This document shows positions 1 through 4,077 of a stretch of 6,105 nt of DNA, piece by piece. Position 1 is the stretch's first letter, and every line of letters begins with the position of its first letter. Made by a program: the position numbers and the translations under genes. The notes under the pieces were generated by a model that ran no database searches, was not told the origin of the DNA, and was given only the letters and a program-made list of their open reading frames with translations. The DNA is from a bacterium. GTDB lineage: Bacteria; Bdellovibrionota; FAC87; UBA2466. The stretch is from assembly GCA_019750655.1 (NCBI GenBank), contig JAIEOG010000420.1, positions 1 to 6,105 on the forward strand. Direction: 5' to 3'.

Positions 1-51
1 ACGGCAACAGTGAATACAACAAAGTCGTTTTGCCGCATGGCGACGTCTTAG
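1..51 (+). CDS. 3' end of an unidentified upstream gene (partial)
   Basis: Reading from base 1, the frame ends in TAG at 49-51, directly abutting a strong intrinsic terminator, which is the arrangement expected at the end of a gene. Only 16 residues are visible (ending CRMATS), so no family can be assigned. A competing possibility is the frame starting at base 3. It stays open to 221 and has codon choice more like the neighbouring genes, but it would run through the terminator and overlap the signal peptide of the next gene by about 90 bases, which I consider less likely. The existence of an upstream + strand gene is therefore better supported than its exact reading frame. Confidence 0.35.
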   Translation, partial: TATVNTTKSFCRMATS

Positions 52-88
52 CCCCGGCCTGGCTCACCCCAGGCTGGGGCAAATTTTT
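51..88 (+). terminator. Intrinsic (rho-independent) terminator
   Basis: Arms at 51-62 (GCCCCGGCCTGG) and 69-80 (CCAGGCTGGGGC) pair over 12 positions with one G-T wobble, closing a six-base loop. They are followed by AAATTTTT. The T-run lies only on the + side, so it ends transcription of the gene entering from the left edge and isolates the exported-protein gene that begins at 130. Confidence 0.8.
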
Positions 89-129
89 CAAAGTCCCGCG
101 AACTTCGCTGGTAGACTTAAGCCAGCAAC

Positions 130-1089
130 ATGAAATACCGCAGCTGGCCAATTCTTATTTTCGTTTTGCTAGGCCTGCACGCCTACGCCGAGTTCCCGCC
201 CGATTCTTTCCCGGAAGATGACGCGCTCTTAGAAGAAGCGCCGCCCACAGAAGATCCGACCGAGCCAGCCGAGGATGACGCTTATTTAAAGCCGCGTAAA
301 CGCCGCGCCCCGAAACCCGCGGTCCGGCCCAAGCGCGCCAGGAGCGCTCCGGAAAAAGAAGCAAAGCCCGACGACTCTCCTCTGCATGCGCGGCTCAGTG
401 GCTGGGCGGGCTACGGGTCGCTCTCCGATGCGAACACCACGAACGACAATGCGATTGCGACTCTCTACGGGCGCGATCACTTTCTCCTCGGAGCCAATGC
501 GGAAGTCAGTTTCGCTAGGTACTTTGGCGCAGAATTGGAAGTTATGACGGGTTTCACACCGGCAAATGAAACCGCCGTGAACAATGTCGTTACCGAAACG
601 AACCAATTCAAACACCTCGCCGTCATGGGTGGAGTGCGCGCCATTCTCCCGCTGCGCCAGGGCGATACGGTTTGGACGCCGCGCTTGACCTTGGGTTATG
701 GCTTGGGGAGCGTTTCCCAGAACACGCATGTGGTTTCGGGCAACTCCACAACACTTTATGAGATTTCTATTTCCGGCTTTTTTGTCTCGGCGGGCATAGA
801 CGCGGAGTTCGGCGATCTAATCCATCTATTCGCCGATTACGGGATGACCTTGGGCGGGAGCGGCGGCTACCAAGCCAGTGGCTCGAGCACGGCTTCATCC
901 ACTTTTACATCTCCAGGGCTTACGCGCCTGCGCGTGGGTGGGAGTTTTGGGCTTTTCGGACACATTCGCGTCGGGCCGATGGTGATCTTAAGGGGCTTTA
1001 ATGCAGATGCCCCTACCAACGTGAACTTGCACATCGGTAAGGGCAACCAAGTACTTCAACTAGTCGGTGTCATTAGCGCCGCATTCTAG
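130..1089 (+). CDS. Exported protein, predicted outer-membrane beta-barrel with charged Pro-rich linker
   Basis: A 319-residue protein of no named family that I recognise. Residues 1-20 form a classic signal peptide: a K/R start, a hydrophobic core (ILIFVLLGL) and an AYA cleavage box before E21. This fixes the ATG at 130 although no strong ribosome-binding site precedes it. Residues 21-52 are acidic and Pro-rich. Residues 54-80 switch to a basic K/R/P/A stretch (KPRKRRAPKPAVRPKRARS). From about residue 86 to the end there are repeated amphipathic strands separated by polar turns, for example 118-140, 162-173, 183-194, 214-227, 230-241 and 264-289. The protein finishes in Phe, the terminal residue typical of substrates of the BAM outer-membrane assembly machinery. 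The strand number suggests a small barrel of about eight to ten strands (inference). The basic linker could contact peptidoglycan or lipopolysaccharide, but this is speculative. Its stop codon overlaps that of the convergent gltA. Confidence 0.75.
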   Translation: MKYRSWPILIFVLLGLHAYAEFPPDSFPEDDALLEEAPPTEDPTEPAEDDAYLKPRKRRAPKPAVRPKRARSAPEKEAKPDDSPLHARLSGWAGYGSLSDANTTNDNAIATLYGRDHFLLGANAEVSFARYFGAELEVMTGFTPANETAVNNVVTETNQFKHLAVMGGVRAILPLRQGDTVWTPRLTLGYGLGSVSQNTHVVSGNSTTLYEISISGFFVSAGIDAEFGDLIHLFADYGMTLGGSGGYQASGSSTASSTFTSPGLTRLRVGGSFGLFGHIRVGPMVILRGFNADAPTNVNLHIGKGNQVLQLVGVISAAF

Positions 1090-1096
1090 CGGCGCT
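1075..1096. terminator. Hairpin spanning both convergent stop codons (possible bidirectional terminator)
   Basis: AGCGCCGC at 1075-1082 and GCGGCGCT at 1089-1096 form a perfect eight-base-pair stem. The six-base loop (1083-1088), together with the first stem base on the right, contains the CTAG that supplies both stop codons. Neither side has a real T-tract, so factor-independent termination is uncertain. The position between two convergent genes with no other spacer makes a transcription-end role likely. Confidence 0.45.
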
Positions 1097-2357
1097 TGTC
1101 GACTGCTTCATAATTACGTTCTTGCGAACCCGTGTAGATCTGGCGCGGACGGCCGATTTTATTGGCCGGATCATCGCCCATTTCCTTCCACTGCGCGATC
1201 CACCCTGGCAACCGGCCCAGAGCAAAGAGCACCGTGAACATGTTCGTCGGGATTCCGATCGCGCGGTAGATGATGCCGCTGTAGAAATCGACGTTCGGGT
1301 ACAGCTTCCGCGAGACAAAGTACTCGTCGCTTAGAGCGGCTTCTTCGAGCTTCTTCGCGATATCGAGCAGGGGATCGTGGATGCCCATTTTGTCTAGGAT
1401 ATTGTCGCAAGCGCGTTTGATGATCTTGGCGCGTGGGTCGAAGTTCTTGTACACCCGGTGGCCGAAGCCCATGAGGCGCACGCCTTCTTCTTTGTTCTTC
1501 ACGCGTTGGACATACTTCGTAACGTCGCCGCCCTCTTTTTGGATTTGCTCGAGCATTTCCACCACGGCCTGGTTTGCACCGCCGTGGAGCGGTCCCCAGA
1601 GCGCGGAAATCCCGGCGCTGACCGAAGCGTAAAGGTTTGCCTTCGAGCTACCCACCAAGCGGACCGTCGAAGTGCTGCAGTTCTGCTCGTGGTCTGCGTG
1701 CAAGATCAACAAAAGATCCATGGCCTTGGAAACCACTGGGTCGACCTGGAACTCTTCTGCCGGGACGGAGAACATCATTTTCAAAAAGTTCGAGCAGTAA
1801 TTCAAAGCGTTCGTCGGGTAAACGAACGGCTGGCCGATCGACTTCTTATAGGAGAAGGCCGCAATCGTCGGCGCCTTCGCCAGCAAGCGGAAGATCGAAA
1901 GCTGGTCGTCGTGCTCGTCTTGGTAAAAGGTCGAGAGTGTGTTGACCGCTGCGGAGAGCGTCGCCATCGGGTGCGCGTCGCGCGGGAAGCCGTCATAAAA
2001 ACGCTTCATATCTTCGTGCAACATCGTGTGGCGCGTGAGCCGCTGCGTGAAGGCATCTAGCTCCGTGCGTGTTGGTAAGCGACCGTAAATCAGCAGGTAG
2101 CTTACTTCCACAAAGTTGGACTGCTCGGCGAGTTGCTCGATCGGGTAGCCGCGGTAGCGCAGAATCCCTTTTTCGCCATCTAAGAAAGTGATCGCGCTCT
2201 GGCAGGCGCCGGTGTTCATGTAACCGGTGTCGAGAGTTACCAAGCCCGTTTGATCCCGGAGCTTGGAGATATCGATGGCGAGTTCGCCTTCGCTTCCCTC
2301 AATCACATTGAGTTCATATTCTTTGCCGCCATAAACCAATTTTGCTTTTTGAGCCAT
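1086..2357 (-). CDS. gltA: Citrate synthase (type II, hexameric GltA class)
   Basis: This enzyme condenses acetyl-CoA with oxaloacetate to citrate, the entry step of the TCA cycle, in the cytoplasm. It is 423 residues, close to the length of E. coli GltA (427). The N-terminal 45 residues form the small beta domain typical of the GltA class. The catalytic residues are in place: His258 in WGPLHGGANQ, His300 in the signature GFGHRVYKNFDPR, and Asp357 in PNVDFYSG. HADHEQNCSTS (220-230) is the conserved oxaloacetate-site segment. Arg residues in the C-terminal domain (for example the 381-406 region) are consistent with substrate binding. The ATG at 2357 begins MAQKAKLVY, as expected for the family. 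The nearest Shine-Dalgarno-like AGGAG lies at 2373-2377, an unusually long 15 bases upstream. It is oriented with proC, whose stop is 81 bases upstream, so the two may share a transcript. No frameshift or missing residue was seen. Confidence 0.97.
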   Translation of the reverse strand: MAQKAKLVYGGKEYELNVIEGSEGELAIDISKLRDQTGLVTLDTGYMNTGACQSAITFLDGEKGILRYRGYPIEQLAEQSNFVEVSYLLIYGRLPTRTELDAFTQRLTRHTMLHEDMKRFYDGFPRDAHPMATLSAAVNTLSTFYQDEHDDQLSIFRLLAKAPTIAAFSYKKSIGQPFVYPTNALNYCSNFLKMMFSVPAEEFQVDPVVSKAMDLLLILHADHEQNCSTSTVRLVGSSKANLYASVSAGISALWGPLHGGANQAVVEMLEQIQKEGGDVTKYVQRVKNKEEGVRLMGFGHRVYKNFDPRAKIIKRACDNILDKMGIHDPLLDIAKKLEEAALSDEYFVSRKLYPNVDFYSGIIYRAIGIPTNMFTVLFALGRLPGWIAQWKEMGDDPANKIGRPRQIYTGSQERNYEAVDKRR

Positions 2358-2395
2358 AGATGAAAAATACTTCTCCTAGGGTGGAACGGCTATCC

Positions 2396-2434
2396 AAAAA
2401 AACAGACGCCGTTAGGGTTTGGGAGCTCCTAACG
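2396..2434 (-). other. Inverted repeat plus T-run between proC and gltA
   Basis: On the minus strand a seven-base-pair stem (CGTTAGG / CCTAACG, at 2434-2428 and 2416-2410) with an 11-base loop is followed, seven bases later, by a run of seven T (2402-2396). The gap between hairpin and T-run and the modest stem make this a weak attenuator or terminator candidate after proC rather than a clear one. If it functions, gltA would need its own promoter within the remaining 40 bases, and I cannot point to convincing -35/-10 boxes there. Confidence 0.25.
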
Positions 2435-2438
2435 AAAA

Positions 2439-3248
2439 TCAAACACTCGAAAGCGTGGCCGCTCTTAGGGTCGCTTGGACAACCGCTTTGATCAAGGTAA
2501 CGCGTAGCTTCCCCTCTTCTAATTCCATGAGGCCGTCGATGGTGCATCCGGCGGGGGTGGTTACGTCGTCTTTAAGCGCGGCCGGGTGACGGCCTGTTTC
2601 CATCAACATCTTTACCGCGCCCAATACGGTCTGCGCTGCCAACTGAGTCGACAGCTCGCGAGGCAAGCCGACCTTGATGCCGGCGTCCGTAAGCGATTCT
2701 AAAATTACGTAAACATACGCGGGCCCGCAGCCGCTTAAGCCTGTGACGGCGTTCATGTGCTTTTCATCGACCCGCACGACTTTGCCGAGCGGCTCGAAAA
2801 GCGCCGAGGCGCGCGCCCAGTCTTCTTCTTTGCCGTACTTGCCCGCACAAAGAGCGGTAACGCCTTCGCGCACTAGCGCGGGGGTATTGGGCATGGCGCG
2901 GATCACAGGAACGCGGCCTGCTAAGTGGCCTTCCAAGGCTTCGGTAGAAGCGCTTGCCACAATCGAGATCAAAGTCTGGTTGGGTTTCACTTTCGGGCCG
3001 ATTTCGGTGAGCACTTCGGCGAGGTTTTGCGGCTTGACCGCTAGAATAACGGTATCGCAGCGCGACACCAGATCGAGATTGTCTTTACAAGCCGTGAGCC
3101 CCAGCTCTTCGGCCGCTTTTCCGCCGCTTTGGCGGGTCGTGAATCCAATTTGGTTGCGGGAAAGCTTTTTCGATTCGATAAGGCCCGAGACGATGCAGCG
3201 GCCCATCGTTCCTAAGCCGATAATTCCCACATTTAGACGAGAAGCCAT
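2439..3248 (-). CDS. proC: Pyrroline-5-carboxylate reductase
   Basis: This enzyme catalyses the last step of proline synthesis, NAD(P)H-dependent reduction of 1-pyrroline-5-carboxylate to L-proline, in the cytoplasm. It is 269 residues, the normal size for bacterial ProC. The Rossmann nucleotide-binding loop GLGTMG is at 11-16, the AVKPQ segment at 70-74, and RAMPNTPALV at 117-126. The substrate-site and dimer helix GLSGCGPAYVYV is at 170-181. The family signature near the C-terminus (P222, then the segment around residues 227-243 containing TTPAGCTIDGL) is complete. The ATG at 3248 gives the expected short lead before the first beta strand (LNVGIIG). A ribosome-binding site is poorly placed: AAGG directly touches the ATG and TAAGGCG sits about 12 bases upstream. 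It is divergent from the small exported-protein gene at 3382, with a 133-base shared control region containing two small inverted repeats. Confidence 0.96.
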   Translation of the reverse strand: MASRLNVGIIGLGTMGRCIVSGLIESKKLSRNQIGFTTRQSGGKAAEELGLTACKDNLDLVSRCDTVILAVKPQNLAEVLTEIGPKVKPNQTLISIVASASTEALEGHLAGRVPVIRAMPNTPALVREGVTALCAGKYGKEEDWARASALFEPLGKVVRVDEKHMNAVTGLSGCGPAYVYVILESLTDAGIKVGLPRELSTQLAAQTVLGAVKMLMETGRHPAALKDDVTTPAGCTIDGLMELEEGKLRVTLIKAVVQATLRAATLSSV

Positions 3249-3260
3249 CCTTAAAGGATA

Positions 3261-3272
3261 CGCCTTAAGGCG
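3261..3272. promoter_or_regulatory. 12-base perfect palindrome in the proC leader
   Basis: CGCCTTAAGGCG is exactly self-complementary and lies 13 to 24 bases upstream of the proC start codon. It could be an operator or an RNA hairpin near the ribosome-binding region, since it contains the only TAAGG at a plausible distance. No known regulator consensus is recognised, so this is a structural observation only. Confidence 0.3.
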
Positions 3273-3277
3273 GTCGG

Positions 3278-3297
3278 GCGCTAGAGTGAGTTAGCGC
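3278..3297. promoter_or_regulatory. Interrupted inverted repeat in the divergent proC / exported-protein control region
   Basis: GCGCTA (3278-3283) and TAGCGC (3292-3297) are perfect inverted half-sites separated by eight bases, giving a centre-to-centre spacing of 14 bases. This layout suits a dimeric regulator, but the half-sites are short and could be coincidental. No convincing sigma-70 promoter boxes could be fixed around it on either strand. Confidence 0.22.
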
Positions 3298-3381
3298 ACC
3301 CCGCCGTGACTTGCTTGTACGAGCGTCTAAGAATCGCGGACGCACGGGCACTTACGCCTGTGAGACATCTAAGAGGTAACT

Positions 3382-3699
3382 ATGAAAGCAATTCTCTCTG
3401 CGTTCTTATTGGCTGCTCCGGCTTTTGCCACGAGCCCCATGCACCCATACACCTTCAGCGTTTCGGAAATTCAGGACGTGCTCCAGAACGCCGACGTTCA
3501 AAAGAAACTTTGGAATCTCAACGAGCCGATTGAATCCGTCACCAAAAGACCCCTGCGCCATGGCGGCCAAGGCTGGGTGATCACCGCCGGCAAATGCGAT
3601 CTCGAAGTCCAGGTGCGCTACCACCAAGTCCCTTCGCGCGATCCCCGCACCTTGGGCATGACCAGCCGCCGCTCGATCCAAGTAGGCAACTGCCGCTAA
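3382..3699 (+). CDS. Small exported protein of unknown function, two cysteines
   Basis: A 105-residue protein of no family I recognise. Residues 1-16 form a signal peptide (MKAILSAFLLAAPAFA) with an AFA cleavage box before Thr17, so the mature product is about 89 residues and sits in the periplasm or outside. The start at 3382 is supported by a good AAGAGG ribosome-binding site about six bases upstream. The mature part begins with a helical acidic/Leu segment (25-50) and then a beta-rich half (60-103). It contains exactly two cysteines, Cys72 and Cys104, which could form a disulfide tying the C-terminus to the beta core (inference). It is a single-gene unit, divergent from proC and closed by its own terminator six bases after the stop codon. 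Confidence 0.8.
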   Translation: MKAILSAFLLAAPAFATSPMHPYTFSVSEIQDVLQNADVQKKLWNLNEPIESVTKRPLRHGGQGWVITAGKCDLEVQVRYHQVPSRDPRTLGMTSRRSIQVGNCR

Positions 3700-3704
3700 T
3701 TCTC

Positions 3705-3739
3705 AAACCGGCGCTCCCAAACGAGCGCCGGTTTTCTTT
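3705..3739 (+). terminator. Intrinsic terminator of the small exported-protein gene
   Basis: AAACCGGCGCTC (3705-3716) and GAGCGCCGGTTT (3723-3734) form a perfect 12-base-pair stem with loop CCAAAC. The stem runs into a T-rich tail (TTTTCTTT, 3732-3739). The stem starts six bases after the TAA stop codon, so it clearly belongs to that gene. Confidence 0.92.
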
Positions 3740-3756
3740 CCCGTACAAGCAAGCGG

Positions 3757-3778
3757 CCCCAGCGGGGCTTGCCCCGCG
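3757..3778. repeat. REP-like GC-rich hairpin, copy 1
   Basis: A 22-base unit whose core GCGGGGCTTGCCCCGC folds back on itself (GCGGGG / CCCCGC around CTTG). It matches the unit at 3802-3821 except that one G and the pairing C are absent there. The core resembles the inner palindrome of repetitive extragenic (REP) elements known from pseudomonads (from memory, not searched). It lies in the intergenic space before the tRNA gene. Confidence 0.5.
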
Positions 3779-3782
3779 AATG

Positions 3783-3800
3783 AGAGGGCAGCTCAGTTGG
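3783..3800 (+). pseudogene. Possible decayed copy of the tRNA 5' region
   Basis: AGAGGGC followed by AGCTCAGTTGG reproduces the junction and first 20 bases or so of the intact tRNA (3892-3913) with a single four-base deletion (GGAT) in the acceptor/D-arm junction. Weak similarity may continue: GGCTGTA at 3821-3827 lies at nearly the position of the anticodon-stem end GCTGTA in the real tRNA. No cloverleaf can be closed, so this is not a functional tRNA. The match is short and could partly be chance. Confidence 0.3.
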
Positions 3801-3801
3801 C

Positions 3802-3821
3802 CCCCAGCGGGCTTGCCCGCG
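3802..3821. repeat. REP-like GC-rich hairpin, copy 2
   Basis: A 20-base unit with core GCGGGCTTGCCCGC (GCGGG / CCCGC around CTTG), equal to copy 1 minus one base pair. Copies start 45 bases apart in the same orientation. Loss of a paired G and C together keeps the hairpin intact, which argues that structure, not sequence, is what is conserved. Confidence 0.5.
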
Positions 3822-3853
3822 GCTGTAAATGGACGACAGCGGAGCGGTACTAG

Positions 3854-3882
3854 TTGTCGGCTGGGCCCACTCAAGCTAGATT
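3854..3882 (+). promoter_or_regulatory. Candidate sigma-70 promoter of the tRNA gene
   Basis: TTGTCG (3854-3859, four of six to the -35 consensus) and TAGATT (3877-3882, four of six to the -10 consensus) are separated by 17 bases. Predicted initiation near 3889-3890 leaves a leader of only about five bases before the mature tRNA 5' end. Position and spacing are better than either box alone. Confidence 0.45.
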
Positions 3883-3894
3883 GCTCGATTCAGA

Positions 3895-3971
3895 GGGCGG
3901 ATAGCTCAGTTGGTTAGAGCGACAGCCTTACAAGCTGTAGGTCCACGGTTCGAGACCGTGTCCGCCCACCA
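3895..3971 (+). tRNA. tRNA-Val (anticodon UAC)
   Basis: A complete cloverleaf. The acceptor stem GGGCGGA (3895-3901) pairs with TCCGCCC (3961-3967). The D stem is GCTC/GAGC. The anticodon stem ACAGC/GCTGT (3922-3926, 3934-3938) encloses loop CTTACAA, whose central TAC (3929-3931) reads valine GUA codons and, by wobble, other GUN codons. A five-base variable region follows, then T stem CACGG/CCGTG around TTCGAGA. Discriminator A3968 is followed by an encoded CCA (3969-3971). No terminator is evident between it and the following gene at 4078, so partial read-through is possible. Confidence 0.97.
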
Positions 3972-4013
3972 CTTACCCTCACCCCAAAAGCCTTACTAGA
4001 CAGCGCACTCAAG

Positions 4014-4027
4014 CATACCTAGGTGTG
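4014..4027. other. Near-palindrome upstream of the sigma-like gene
   Basis: CATACCTAGGTGTG is self-complementary apart from one T-G wobble pair and sits 51 to 64 bases before the start codon at 4078. It could be a regulator site for that gene. There is no second copy in the window and no recognised consensus. Confidence 0.2.
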
Positions 4028-4077
4028 GAGCTCATCTAAGAAAAGTGCTACCTCTTCCGTTTTGGCTTTGAGGATCC

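Noticed and set aside
1..129. Minus strand open frame containing GKTTLL, suggestive of a P-loop
   Set aside because: The spacing before GKTT does not fit G-x4-GK[ST], and the frame passes through the + strand terminator; coincidence.
286..729. 147-codon minus strand open frame inside the barrel-protein gene
   Set aside because: Antisense shadow of a gene with a clear signal peptide and C-terminal Phe; no ribosome-binding site or recognisable motif.
1458..2060. 200-codon open frame on the + strand inside gltA
   Set aside because: It lies wholly antisense to citrate synthase, whose catalytic motifs are intact. The translation is rich in His/Arg/Val with no domain, as expected from the reverse complement of a GC-rich gene.
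2743..3294. 183-codon + strand open frame opposite proC
   Set aside because: Antisense to all ProC motifs, with low-complexity Ser/Arg-rich translation; a shadow.
3581..3917. Overlapping open frames on both strands across the 3700-3894 spacer
   Set aside because: They run through the terminator, the GC-rich hairpins and, on the + strand, into the tRNA gene; composition is that of structured non-coding DNA.
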